A DNA stretch of 64,000 nucleotides from MWBF01 sp040772005 (lineage in GTDB: Bacteria > Chloroflexota > Anaerolineae > CG2-30-64-16): positions 1,331,275-1,395,274 of the forward strand of contig JAXGYZ010000002.1 of NCBI GenBank assembly GCA_040772005.1. The letters run 5' to 3'. The position numbers and the translations under genes were made by a program. Positions 1-8,839 of the stretch are shown piece by piece (the first letter of the stretch is position 1; every line of letters starts with the position of its first letter). The notes under the pieces are model-generated. The model made no database searches and had not been told where the DNA came from. It was given only the letters and a program-made list of their open reading frames with translations.

Positions 1-2
1 CG

Positions 3-452
3 CGCGAGACCCAACCGCCAGCTTCCAGCTTCCAGCTTCCAGCCTCCGGCTTCCAGTGCCAGCACAACCTGGTCTACTGGCGGCACGAGCCGTACCTGGG
101 CTTCGGGCCGGGCGCGCACAGCTTCGAGGACGACCGCCGCTGGTGGAACGTCCGGCCGGTACCGCAGTACATCGAGCGCATGGGCAGCGGAGCCAGCCCG
201 GAGCGCGACGATGAGACACTGGACCGGCGCACGGCGATGGGTGAGGTGCTGATGCTGGGGCTGCGGCTGCTGGACGAGGGCGTGACGGATGCCCGCTTCA
301 GCGCGCGCTTCGGCGTGGAGCTGGCGGAGGCGTTCGGCCCGCAGATTGCCGGCCTGGTCGAGCGCGGCCTGCTGGCGCGTCTGCCTGACCGCATCCGCCT
401 GACCCGGCAGGGACGGCTGCTGGGGAACCAGGTGTTTGCGGAATTTTTCTGA
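3..452 (+). CDS. hemW: HemW-like radical SAM protein, 3' end only
   Basis: This is the C-terminal part of an oxygen-independent coproporphyrinogen-III-oxidase-like (HemW) protein; the 5' end, with the radical SAM Cys motif, lies outside the window. The readable frame contains HNLVYW followed by YLGFGPGAHSFEDDRRWWN, the conserved HemW segment, then a C-terminal winged-helix-like part ending in VFAEFF. HemW proteins bind heme and are thought to act as heme chaperones. Immediately before CQHNLVYW the frame runs through a short repetitive stretch, SSFQLPASGFQ, encoded by tandem cttccag units, where relatives have a short PGHxCRHN-type linker. This looks like an in-frame repeat insertion. Identity is firm from the conserved block; completeness cannot be judged. 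Confidence 0.85.
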   Translation, partial: RETQPPASSFQLPASGFQCQHNLVYWRHEPYLGFGPGAHSFEDDRRWWNVRPVPQYIERMGSGASPERDDETLDRRTAMGEVLMLGLRLLDEGVTDARFSARFGVELAEAFGPQIAGLVERGLLARLPDRIRLTRQGRLLGNQVFAEFF

Positions 453-493
453 TACGGTTTGCCGTTCTGCCGTCCTTTTGATACTATGGGCGC

Positions 494-1813
494 ATGTCAC
501 AAGAAACTTCTGTCGTCCAGGGTCGAACGCAAGCCAAACTAGCGCACGTCAGCGACCATGGCGCCCATGACGTGCCGCTATGGAACGTCATCGTGCGCCC
601 GCGGGGCCAGGAACAGATCAACCAACGCAACGTCGTCATCGATGCGATCGGCGTCGGCATCACCGCCGGAGTCGGCAGCTTCCTTTCGGTCTTCCTGGTG
701 CGGCTCGGTGCGTCCAGCTTCCTGATCGGTCTGCTGACGGCTATGCCCGCGCTCACCGGCATGTTGCTCGCCATGCCCGTGGGCGAGTTCCTGGCGCGGC
801 GGCCCAATGTCGTGCCCTGGTTTGCCCGCTCGCGCTTCTGGGTCCTCTCGTCCTACGTGCTGACGGGCCTCGTGCCGTTCATCTTTAAGAGCAATCAGCC
901 GGAGATCATCATTCTTATCTGGGCGCTGGCAACCGTGCCGCAGACGGTGGTCAGCGTGGCCTTCACGGTCGTCATGGGCGGCGTGGCCGGTCCGCGCGGC
1001 CGCCTGACGCTGATGTCCCGGCGCTGGTCGACGCTCGGCCTGACCAACTCGTTGACCGTCGTCATCGTCGGCCAACTGCTCAACCTGTTCGACTTCCCAC
1101 TTAACTACCAGATTATCTTCATCGGATCGGCCATCGGTGCGCTCATCAGCGTGATTTTTTCGTCCAGCCTGAAGCTGCCGCCGCAGCCGGTGGCGCCGGC
1201 AACGCCGGGGCATGGCGGCGTGTTCGGCTCGCTGCGCGAGCACCGCAAGGAAGTAGTGCGCCATCGCCCGTTCAAGAACTTCATCATTGCGCAATTCGTC
1301 TTCCGCTGGGGCCTGGCGCTGGCAATGCCCTTGCTGCCCATCTACTGGGTCAAGCAGGTCGGTGCGACCGACCCGCAGATCAGCGCGATCAATTCTGCGG
1401 CCACGTTCGTGGCGATGATCGCGTATTTCGTGTGGACGCAGGTGTCGGGCAAGCGCGGCCCGCGCTTCGTGCTGTTGATTGCCGCGTTTGGGGCCAGCTT
1501 CTATCCGCTGCTCACGGCATTGACCCAGACACCGCTGCTGCTGCCCCTGTGGGCGGGGATGCACGGCTTCTTCTTCGCCGGGGTGGACCTCGTCTTCTTC
1601 GACATGGTGCTGGCGACGAGTCCCTCGGAGAACCAGGCGACCTACATCGGCTTCTACCATACCACGGTCTATGTCGCGACCTTCGCCGCGCCCCTCATCG
1701 GCAGCGCCCTCGCTGATGTGGTCGGGCTGGGCCCGCTGCTCATCGTGGCGACGCTGCTCCGTCTCACCGGCGCAGTCCTGATGCTGCGCCTGGGCGTGGG
1801 GCGGGATACATAG
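494..1813 (+). CDS. MFS transporter
   Basis: A 439-residue integral membrane protein of the major facilitator superfamily. About 40 hydrophilic residues precede the first membrane span (near VIDAIGVGITAGVGSFLSVF), and hydrophobic segments continue to the C terminus, consistent with 12 spans and a central loop near residue 230-260 (LREHRKEVVRHRPF). The substrate cannot be read from the sequence. It lies 41 bp after hemW on the same strand and faces the metW gene convergently. The ATG at 494 gives a sensible N terminus, but no strong ribosome binding site is evident. The family call is firm, the function open. Confidence 0.85.
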   Translation: MSQETSVVQGRTQAKLAHVSDHGAHDVPLWNVIVRPRGQEQINQRNVVIDAIGVGITAGVGSFLSVFLVRLGASSFLIGLLTAMPALTGMLLAMPVGEFLARRPNVVPWFARSRFWVLSSYVLTGLVPFIFKSNQPEIIILIWALATVPQTVVSVAFTVVMGGVAGPRGRLTLMSRRWSTLGLTNSLTVVIVGQLLNLFDFPLNYQIIFIGSAIGALISVIFSSSLKLPPQPVAPATPGHGGVFGSLREHRKEVVRHRPFKNFIIAQFVFRWGLALAMPLLPIYWVKQVGATDPQISAINSAATFVAMIAYFVWTQVSGKRGPRFVLLIAAFGASFYPLLTALTQTPLLLPLWAGMHGFFFAGVDLVFFDMVLATSPSENQATYIGFYHTTVYVATFAAPLIGSALADVVGLGPLLIVATLLRLTGAVLMLRLGVGRDT

Positions 1814-1852
1814 CGGCTAGTAGTCAGTAGTCCGTCAAGGCTGATTCGATGG

Positions 1853-1905
1853 GCCGTAGCATAGCCCCTCGTGGGCGTTGGGACGGGCACAAGGCCCTAC
1901 GCTAC
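1853..1905. repeat. Intergenic palindromic repeat, family C copy 1
   Basis: The core begins gtagcatagcccctcgtggg and ends with ggcacaaggccctacgctac, so the outer arms GTAGC/GCTAC are inverted. A near copy sits at 21783-21855. The element lies between convergent genes (MFS and metW). Confidence 0.7.
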
Positions 1906-1965
1906 TCATCCAATGACCGTTGACGAGGTACTTTACTAAGTCCAATGTGAAAACCAGAGGCGATT

Positions 1966-2022
1966 CTGGACAGGATTGACAGGATTTACAGGAGTAATCC
2001 CGTCAATCCTGTCAATCCTGTC
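1966..2022. repeat. Inverted repeat, candidate bidirectional terminator
   Basis: Two tandem half-units (gacaggattgacaggatt) are followed 12 bases later by their inverse (aatcctgtcaatcctgtc). The two arms can form a long hairpin about 35 bp past the metW stop and within the convergent gap, which suggests transcription termination. Confidence 0.65.
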
Positions 2023-2057
2023 TCAGTTCTGACCGCGGTACTCACTCTGGAATCGGT

Positions 2058-2666
2058 TTAGGTCCGCTCCAGCACGAACACACCGGTCGTCGCCATGAGG
2101 TTGGTAAATTTGAAGATGCGGGCGCGACGGCCGCGCGCAAGGTACGCCTGGCGGGTGATTGCGATACTGTTCTGGCGGCAGAACGCGGCAAAGTCGGTGA
2201 TGGTGAAGGCCTGCCAGCGCGGGGCCGCATGCCACGGCTGGGGCAGGTCCGGCGCCAGCGGCATCCGCCCGGTCAGCAGGAGCTCCAGGCGGCAATGCCA
2301 GTAACCCCAGTTGGGGAAGCTGACCACCGCACGCTGCCCGACGCGGAGCATCTCCCCCAGCGTGAACGCCGGGTCATCCACGAAGGGCAGCGTCTGGCTG
2401 AGAACGACGTAGTCGAAGCTGCGGTCCGGATAGTCGCGCAGCCCCTCGGACAGGTCTCCCTGGCGTACGCTCAACCCGCGGCGCACGCATGCCAGCACGC
2501 CGGCCTCGCTCAACTCGATGCCGCGGCCTTTGACGCCCTTGTGCTGCACCAGATAATCCAGGAGCGCGCCGTCGCCGCACCCCAGGTCGAGCAGCCGCGT
2601 CGCGTTGGGGATGAATTCTGCGATGACCTGCAGGTCAGGTCGGAGCTGGATGCCCTGCGCTTCCAT
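2058..2666 (-). CDS. metW: Methionine biosynthesis protein MetW
   Basis: A 202-residue class I SAM-dependent methyltransferase-like protein. The SAM-binding glycine motif LDLGCGDG is at residues 26-33, and the conserved MetW stretches SFPNWGYW and RMPLAPDLPQPWH follow. In bacteria MetW is needed with MetX for homoserine acetylation; whether it methylates anything is unsettled. Its start codon directly follows the metX stop (TAAATG), so the two are translationally coupled in the metY-metX-metW operon. It is the last gene, followed by palindromic repeats and the convergent MFS gene. The pairing with metX makes the call firm. Confidence 0.93.
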   Translation of the reverse strand: MEAQGIQLRPDLQVIAEFIPNATRLLDLGCGDGALLDYLVQHKGVKGRGIELSEAGVLACVRRGLSVRQGDLSEGLRDYPDRSFDYVVLSQTLPFVDDPAFTLGEMLRVGQRAVVSFPNWGYWHCRLELLLTGRMPLAPDLPQPWHAAPRWQAFTITDFAAFCRQNSIAITRQAYLARGRRARIFKFTNLMATTGVFVLERT

Positions 2667-3842
<1,176 letters not shown>

Positions 3843-3867
3843 GGGTGAACCTCATGAGTGAAATGAG

Positions 3868-3930
3868 TAACGAGTAATGATGCATCACTCCTTGCTCCTT
3901 ACTTGTTACTCATCACTCGTTACTCGTTAG
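3868..3930. repeat. Short inverted repeat between metY and metX
   Basis: The arms gagtaacgagtaatgatg and catcactcgttactc are inverted copies around a 25-nt centre. The right arm runs into the end of metY. It may be a partial terminator or an RNA-stability hairpin between two operon genes. Confidence 0.5.
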
Positions 3931-5201
3931 TCAAGCGCCTGCCCGAGGTCCCACAGGATGTCATCGATGTCTTCCAGGCCGATGCTCAGCCGGATGAAGT
4001 CGGGGGTGACGCCTGCGGTGACCATCTCGTCTTCGCTGAGCTGGCTGTGGGTGGTGCTGGCGGGATGGATGGCCAGCGATTTCGCGTCGCCCACGTTCGC
4101 GAGGTGGCTGAAGAGCTGCAACCGTTCGATGAAGCGCCGCCCGGCCTCCAATCCGCCGCGGACGCCGAAGCCCAGGATGGCACCCGGCCCCTTCGGGAGA
4201 TACTTCTGGGCTCGCGCATGGTCGGGGTGGCTGCGCAGGCCGGGATAGCTGACCCACTTGACCTGCGGATGGGCCTCCAGCCACGCGGCGACGGCCTGCG
4301 CGTTGCTGACGTGCCGGTCCATGCGCAGGCTGAGCGTCTCGACACCCTGCACCGTCAGCCAGCTATTGATGGGCGCCTGGCAGGCTCCCACGTCGCGCAA
4401 GGTCTGCACGCGGGCCTTGAGGATGAAGGCGGGCGCGCCGAGGTCCGCATACACCAGCCCGTGATACGATGGGTCGGGCGTCGTGAAGTTGGCGAAGCGG
4501 CCGCTGGTCCAGTCGAAGTTGCCGCCGTCTACGATGACGCCGCCGATGGTCGTGCCGTGGCCGCCGATGAACTTGGTCGTGCTGTGAGTGACGATGTTCG
4601 CGCCCCATTCGAACGGGCGGCAGAGGTAAGGCGTCGCAAAGGTATTGTCGATCATCAACGGGATGCGGTGCTGCCGAGCGATGGTGCTGACTTCCTCGAA
4701 CGGGAACACGCTGATGTCGGGATTGCCCAGCGTCTCGCCGTAGAGGATCTTCGTCTCGGGGCGGATGGCGGCCTGGAAGTTGGCCGGGTCCGTCGGGTCC
4801 ACAAAGGTCACGTTGATGCCGAGCCGCGGCAAGGTATAGCGGAACTGGTTATAGGTCCCGCCATAGAGGCGGCTGCTGGTTACGATATGGTCGCCTGCGG
4901 CGCACAGCGCGAAGATCGCCATGGTCTGCGCCGCATGGCCGCTCGATGCCGCGAGCGCGCCTACGCCCCCTTCCAGGTTGGCGATGCGCTGCTCCAGCAC
5001 ATCGGTCGTGGGATTCATGATGCGGGTGTATATATTGCCGAATTCCTTCAGCGCAAACAGGTTCGCGGCATGTTCCGTATCGCGAAACTGGTAACTGGTC
5101 GTCTGATAGATGGGCACGGCCCGGCTGCCGGTGGCCGGGTCAGGCTGCTGCCCGGCATGGAGCTGGCGGGTGGTAAAGCCGAAAGTGCGATCTGTGGTCA
5201 C
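3927..5201 (-). CDS. metY: O-acetylhomoserine sulfhydrylase (MetY type)
   Basis: A 424-residue PLP enzyme of the Cys/Met metabolism family that makes homocysteine (or methionine) from O-acetylhomoserine and sulfide (or methanethiol). The PLP lysine is in HSTTKFIGG near residue 210, and the conserved YTRIMNPT, SSGHAAQ and DNTFATP segments are present. I place the start at the GTG at 5201 (VTTDRTFGF), which has AAAGGGA seven bases upstream and gives the usual family length. A longer open frame would begin inside the leader terminator and is rejected. It is the first gene of the metY-metX-metW operon, controlled by a SAM-I riboswitch. Confidence 0.93.
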   Translation of the reverse strand: MTTDRTFGFTTRQLHAGQQPDPATGSRAVPIYQTTSYQFRDTEHAANLFALKEFGNIYTRIMNPTTDVLEQRIANLEGGVGALAASSGHAAQTMAIFALCAAGDHIVTSSRLYGGTYNQFRYTLPRLGINVTFVDPTDPANFQAAIRPETKILYGETLGNPDISVFPFEEVSTIARQHRIPLMIDNTFATPYLCRPFEWGANIVTHSTTKFIGGHGTTIGGVIVDGGNFDWTSGRFANFTTPDPSYHGLVYADLGAPAFILKARVQTLRDVGACQAPINSWLTVQGVETLSLRMDRHVSNAQAVAAWLEAHPQVKWVSYPGLRSHPDHARAQKYLPKGPGAILGFGVRGGLEAGRRFIERLQLFSHLANVGDAKSLAIHPASTTHSQLSEDEMVTAGVTPDFIRLSIGLEDIDDILWDLGQALD

Positions 5202-5237
5202 GGTGTAGGTCCCTTTCGTCGATGGATTTCCCCAATC

Positions 5238-5272
5238 AAAAGCGCCCCCTCGCCGGTTGACGAGGAGGCGCT
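5238..5272 (-). terminator. Second intrinsic terminator in the metY leader
   Basis: On the minus strand AGCGCCTCCTCG pairs with CGAGGGGGCGCT (12 bp, one G-U) around an 8-nt loop, followed by TTTTG. It lies 36 nt upstream of the metY GTG and downstream of another terminator, so the leader has two stop points in tandem. Confidence 0.7.
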
Positions 5273-5306
5273 GCGGCACAATGCTCCTGCGTGGGCGGCT
5301 GGCAAC

Positions 5307-5339
5307 AAAAATCCCCTGATGCTTAACGCGTCCGGGGAT
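5307..5339 (-). terminator. Riboswitch-controlled terminator of metY
   Basis: On the minus strand ATCCCC pairs with GGGGAT, followed directly by TTTTG. The left arm overlaps CTCATC (minus strand, 5337-5342), which is complementary to the 3' strand of aptamer helix P1 (GATGAG, 5366-5371). This is the usual terminator/antiterminator arrangement of SAM-I switches. Confidence 0.75.
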
Positions 5340-5363
5340 GAGCAGGAGCCACTGCGCGCCTAT

Positions 5364-5461
5364 CTCTCATCTTCCAGATCGAATCTGCCGGAATTGGCAC
5401 CCTGGTTTATCCGGGTTGCCGAGGCTTCACAGGGCCGGTCCCTCTGCCTCTCTGGATGAAA
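5364..5461 (-). promoter_or_regulatory. SAM-I riboswitch (S-box) aptamer
   Basis: The minus strand reads the S-box signature: agagaggcagagggac, then ggccctgtgaagcctc, then ggcaaccc, then ggtgccaattcc with gcag, closing with gatgag. Helix P1 forms from TCATC (5455-5459) and GATGA (5367-5371). Known SAM-I switches stop transcription of methionine genes when S-adenosylmethionine is abundant. Placement between a strong promoter and metY fits. The 3' P1 strand can instead pair with CTCATC at 5337-5342, which would open the downstream terminator. Confidence 0.93.
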
Positions 5462-5488
5462 GTATGGGCCTATTCGATTGTGGGATGC

Positions 5489-5517
5489 TTTATATCAGGT
5501 TGCCCCGCGTTTGTCAA
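5489..5517 (-). promoter_or_regulatory. Promoter of the met operon
   Basis: On the minus strand, TTGACA (5512-5517), a 17-bp spacer and TATAAA (5489-5494). This is a near-consensus sigma-70-type promoter about 30 bp upstream of the riboswitch aptamer. Confidence 0.8.
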
Positions 5518-5661
5518 ATGACAAGAGAACCGGGATGGCTTCCCTGCCGGCGACAGCATTTCGCCTCAGGCTCCATCCATGCTAGAATGGCCTCTGTGAT
5601 ATTCACTATATACGGGCACAACCCTGATGCCCGACATTCTGCCCACCCCTGAGAGTGTAAC

Positions 5662-6447
5662 ATGCGCCTGATGTGTATCGCTTGCGAAGTCCTGGCCCGG
5701 CCGCTCTATCTGTCTGCGGCGCGGTCGCCCCACATCGTTGACATCCAGCTCTTCCGCCGCGGCCTGCACAACGACCCGGCGGACCTGCGGGAGACACTGC
5801 AAGCCGCGGTCGATGAGGCCTCTGCACGCACCTTCCCTAACGGCCAGCCCGCGTATGACGCCATCGCGATGGGCTATGGCCTGTGCGGGCAGGCTACCGC
5901 CGGGCTCATCGCGCGCCAGCTTCCGGTGGTCATCCCGCGCGCCCATGACTGCATTACCCTGTTCCTGGGCAGCCGCGAGAGTTACCGTTACCAGTTCGAC
6001 AACTTCCCCGGCACCTACTGGTATGCGCAGGACTACGTGGAGCGCGACGACGGTGGCGGCGGCGCGCTGGCATTGGGCGCGGGCGACATGGGGTTGAACA
6101 ATACCTATGAGGAATATGTCGCCAAGTTCGGCAAGGACAACGCCGACTATCTGATGGAAGTGCTGGGCGGGTGGCAGCAGCACTACAAGCGCGCGGCGGT
6201 CATCGATATGGGCGTCGCGGATATCTCCGAGACGCTGGCGCGGGCCGAGGCGGATGCGAGCCGCCGCGGCTGGGTCGTGGATCGGGTCGCGGGCGACCTG
6301 GTGCTGGTCAAGCGCCTGGTGGATGGGGACTGGGACGGCGACTACCTGATCATGCAGCCCGGCGAGCAGTTGCGCATGACGTATGACGAGAAGATTATCG
6401 GCTGCGGCATTGCGCGGCCAGTATCCCAGGATGGTAATAACCGATAA
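5662..6447 (+). CDS. DUF1638 family protein
   Basis: A 261-residue protein matching the DUF1638 family by pattern: an N-terminal CIACEVLARPLY, a central AIAMGYGLCGQAT and a PRAHDCITLFLGSRESY segment, and an EQLRMTYDEKI end. Conserved Cys and His residues in the GLCG and RAHDC motifs suggest a metal or cofactor site. In other genomes such genes often neighbour corrinoid or one-carbon methyltransferases, but their reaction is unknown to me. It precedes the kinase-like gene by 65 bp on the same strand and is divergent from the met operon. Family assignment fairly sure, role not. Confidence 0.75.
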   Translation: MRLMCIACEVLARPLYLSAARSPHIVDIQLFRRGLHNDPADLRETLQAAVDEASARTFPNGQPAYDAIAMGYGLCGQATAGLIARQLPVVIPRAHDCITLFLGSRESYRYQFDNFPGTYWYAQDYVERDDGGGGALALGAGDMGLNNTYEEYVAKFGKDNADYLMEVLGGWQQHYKRAAVIDMGVADISETLARAEADASRRGWVVDRVAGDLVLVKRLVDGDWDGDYLIMQPGEQLRMTYDEKIIGCGIARPVSQDGNNR

Positions 6448-6515
6448 CCCGGAACCAACGCTGTGGCCGGTGTCTCGCTATGCCACCTGCGTTGACCTAG
6501 ATAGGGATTTGTGTG

Positions 6516-8249
6516 ATGACTACGACGCTGGAGTCGCCGGTCCAGGTTGTGCGGGCAGAGCCGCGCACGACTGCCCAGGTTAAGTTCGCAGACGGCCGCA
6601 CGTATGAGGCGCCCGTCGGCACATTGTTGGAGTGGTATGTCCGCGCAGCGGCCGCGGACCAACCCTGGCCCAGCCCGATCGTCGCCGCGCTGATCGACAA
6701 TCAGTTGCGCGAGCTGACGTACCCGGTGGAGCACGATATCCTTGTCCAGCCGCTCGGCATGGATGACCGCGACGGCAGCCGCATCTACCGCCGCTCGCTC
6801 ACGTTTCTGCTGGTCGTGGCTGCCAGCGAGCTTTTCCCCGAAGCACGCCTGACCGTGGACCACTCGGTCACGTTTGGCGGCTTCTACTGTGAGGTGGAGG
6901 GCCGCGGCCCCTTTACGCCCGGCGAGCTGGCGCAGATCGAGGCGCGGATGCGCGAGATCGTGGCGCTGGATGCGCCCATCCACAAGCAGCGCGCGCCGCT
7001 GGCCGATGCCATCGAGCTGTTCCATCGCCGCGGGGAGGAGGACAAGGTCAGGCTGCTGCGCCACCGCAACAAGAGCTACCTGGTGCTGTATGAGATGCGT
7101 GGGTATGCGGGTTACTTCCACGGCTACATGACGCCCTCTGCCGGTTACGTGCCCTACTTCAATCTGCATCCCTACGATCCGGGCTTCATCCTGCGCTTCC
7201 CGACGCGGCGGCAGAACACCGCGCTGGAGCCGGTGGTGGAGTATCCCAAACTGGTTGCGGTGTTTCGCGAGTACGGCCAGACGCTGCGGCTGCTCGGCGT
7301 GCAGGATGTTGGCGCGCTGAACGACGCCATCCTGGCCGACCGCACCGGGGAGATTGTCCTGGTTGCGGAGGCACGCCATGAGCAGCGCATCGCGCGCATC
7401 GCAACGCAGATTGCGGAGCACCATGAGCAGTTGCGCCTGGTGCTCATCGCCGGCCCGTCGTCGTCAGGCAAGACGACCTTTTCGAAGCGGCTGGCCGTGC
7501 AATTGCTTGCCAATGGTGTGCGGCCTATCGCGATCGAGCTGGACAACTACTTCGTAGATCGCGAGCTGACCCCGCGCGACGAGCAGGGCAACTACAACTT
7601 CGAGGTGTTGGAGGCGCTGGACCTGCCGCTTTTCAACGAGCAGTTGGCTGCGCTGATGGCCGGCCAGGAGGTCCAGTTGCCCCGCTACAACTTTATCACA
7701 GGCAAGCGCGAGCCGGGGAGCGTGATCCAGTTGGGTCCCGACCAGATACTGCTCATCGAGGGCATCCATGGCCTGAATCCGCGCCTGGTGTCGGGCGTCC
7801 CCGCCGAACGGGTCTTCCGTATCTACATCTCGGCGCTGACGCAGCTCAACATCGACCGGCACAACCGCGTCTCCACGACCGACAACCGGTTGATCCGGCG
7901 CATCGTGCGCGACGCGCGCACGCGCGGCTACACTGCAGCCGACACGATCGGCCGCTGGGAGAGCGTCCATCGGGGCGAGCGCGACTTCATTTTCCCGTAC
8001 CAGGAAAACGCGGATGTGATGTTCAACTCTGCGCTGGTCTACGAGTTGTCTGCGCTGAAGCCGCTGACCGAGCCGCTGCTGCGCCAGATCGAGCCGGGCG
8101 AGCCCGGTTTCACCGAGGCCAAGCGCCTGCTGGCCTTCCTCCAATGGTTCGAGCCGGTGCCGTCCGACCCGATCCCCGACAATTCCATCCTGCGCGAGTT
8201 TATCGGCGGCAGTAATCTGGAGAAGTTCGCACCCTGGCAGCGGACATGA
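6516..8249 (+). CDS. TGS-domain uridine-kinase-like P-loop protein
   Basis: A 577-residue protein with three regions: an N-terminal TGS-like domain (residues about 20-80, VKFADGRTYEAPVGT), a middle domain resembling the second domain of threonyl-tRNA synthetase (about 85-230, with DHSVTFGGFYCEV), and a C-terminal uridine-kinase/phosphoribulokinase domain with P-loop AGPSSSGKTTFSKR near 312-325, LDNYFVDRE and LIEGIHGLNP. This architecture is a recurrent nucleoside-kinase-like family of uncertain substrate. ATG at 6516 is preferred over the in-frame GTG one codon earlier. It abuts the MoaD-like gene. Confidence 0.85.
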   Translation: MTTTLESPVQVVRAEPRTTAQVKFADGRTYEAPVGTLLEWYVRAAAADQPWPSPIVAALIDNQLRELTYPVEHDILVQPLGMDDRDGSRIYRRSLTFLLVVAASELFPEARLTVDHSVTFGGFYCEVEGRGPFTPGELAQIEARMREIVALDAPIHKQRAPLADAIELFHRRGEEDKVRLLRHRNKSYLVLYEMRGYAGYFHGYMTPSAGYVPYFNLHPYDPGFILRFPTRRQNTALEPVVEYPKLVAVFREYGQTLRLLGVQDVGALNDAILADRTGEIVLVAEARHEQRIARIATQIAEHHEQLRLVLIAGPSSSGKTTFSKRLAVQLLANGVRPIAIELDNYFVDRELTPRDEQGNYNFEVLEALDLPLFNEQLAALMAGQEVQLPRYNFITGKREPGSVIQLGPDQILLIEGIHGLNPRLVSGVPAERVFRIYISALTQLNIDRHNRVSTTDNRLIRRIVRDARTRGYTAADTIGRWESVHRGERDFIFPYQENADVMFNSALVYELSALKPLTEPLLRQIEPGEPGFTEAKRLLAFLQWFEPVPSDPIPDNSILREFIGGSNLEKFAPWQRT

Positions 8250-8263
8250 GGGGAGCCTTGACG

Positions 8264-8539
8264 ATGCAGATACGTGTGTATGCGACGCTGCGCGACCTCG
8301 TGGGCAGCAGCGTCATCGAACTGGACGTGACCGGACCGACCGATGTGCGCGCGATCCTGCAGCAGGCTGCGGCCGCGCATCCGTCGCTCGCGGTCAAGCT
8401 ATGGGATGCGGATGGCGGTCTGAGCCGCACGATCCAGGTGCTGGTCAACGGCCGGCCCATCCAGTACCTCCAGGGCCTGGCAACACCGGTCAACCCTGGC
8501 GACGACCTTAAGATGTTCCCGCCGATTGGCGGTGGTTAA
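8264..8539 (+). CDS. MoaD/ThiS-family small sulfur-carrier-like protein
   Basis: A 91-residue beta-grasp protein beginning MQIRVYATLRDLVG and ending in PPIGGG. The terminal di-glycine is the hallmark of MoaD/ThiS carriers, which are adenylated and thiocarboxylated for molybdopterin, thiamine or other sulfur transfer. The start at 8264 has AGGGGAG eleven bases upstream; an in-frame ATG at 8246 overlaps the kinase stop (ATGA) and is less likely. No E1-like or MoaE partner lies nearby. The tungsten-cofactor enzyme AOR is 2 kb away but on the other strand beyond an IS, so a link is only speculative. Confidence 0.8.
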   Translation: MQIRVYATLRDLVGSSVIELDVTGPTDVRAILQQAAAAHPSLAVKLWDADGGLSRTIQVLVNGRPIQYLQGLATPVNPGDDLKMFPPIGGG

Positions 8540-8644
8540 ATGCGTTGTGGCCGGTCAGAGACCGGCCACAATGGCGCAAAGGCACAGCCGTCAACGAATT
8601 AGACATGCCGGGCTTTGGCGCCACGGCGGATGAAAAACGCGTGC

Positions 8645-8839
8645 TATACTGAAGGCAGCGGCCGTCCGTAAGAGAGATCGACGCCAATGTGGTGCCAGTA
8701 ACAGCTAAGCTCGCCAACGAATTGGATCCGCGTACCCTAGCGCACCACAGCATGTGGACCCTTCCTTGGGGGAAGCCAACACGCAGGACAATCTGTCCCT
8801 TTCGAGAGGGTACGCCAGGACGGGCGCAGGAGGCACAAG
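8645..8839 (+). ncRNA. Candidate IS110 bridge RNA and promoter
   Basis: The 300-bp gap before the transposase holds an extended -10 (TG then TATACT, 8645-8650), then three stem-loops: TGTGGTGC/GCACCACA (8688-8695 with 8742-8749), CTTCC/GGAAG (8761-8775) and CCCT/AGGG (8797-8810). IS110-group elements are known to express a structured bridge RNA from the non-coding end upstream of the recombinase. Position and hairpins fit. The target- and donor-binding loops cannot be assigned without the element ends. Confidence 0.45.

Noticed and set aside
578..1660. Antisense frame opposite the MFS transporter, rich in Arg, His, Asp and Gln
   Set aside because: Composition is typical of antisense reading of a membrane protein gene; no start signals or motifs.
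5202..5279. Longer metY start at the ATG near 5279
   Set aside because: It would place the N terminus inside the leader terminator; the GTG at 5201 has a good ribosome binding site and gives normal length.
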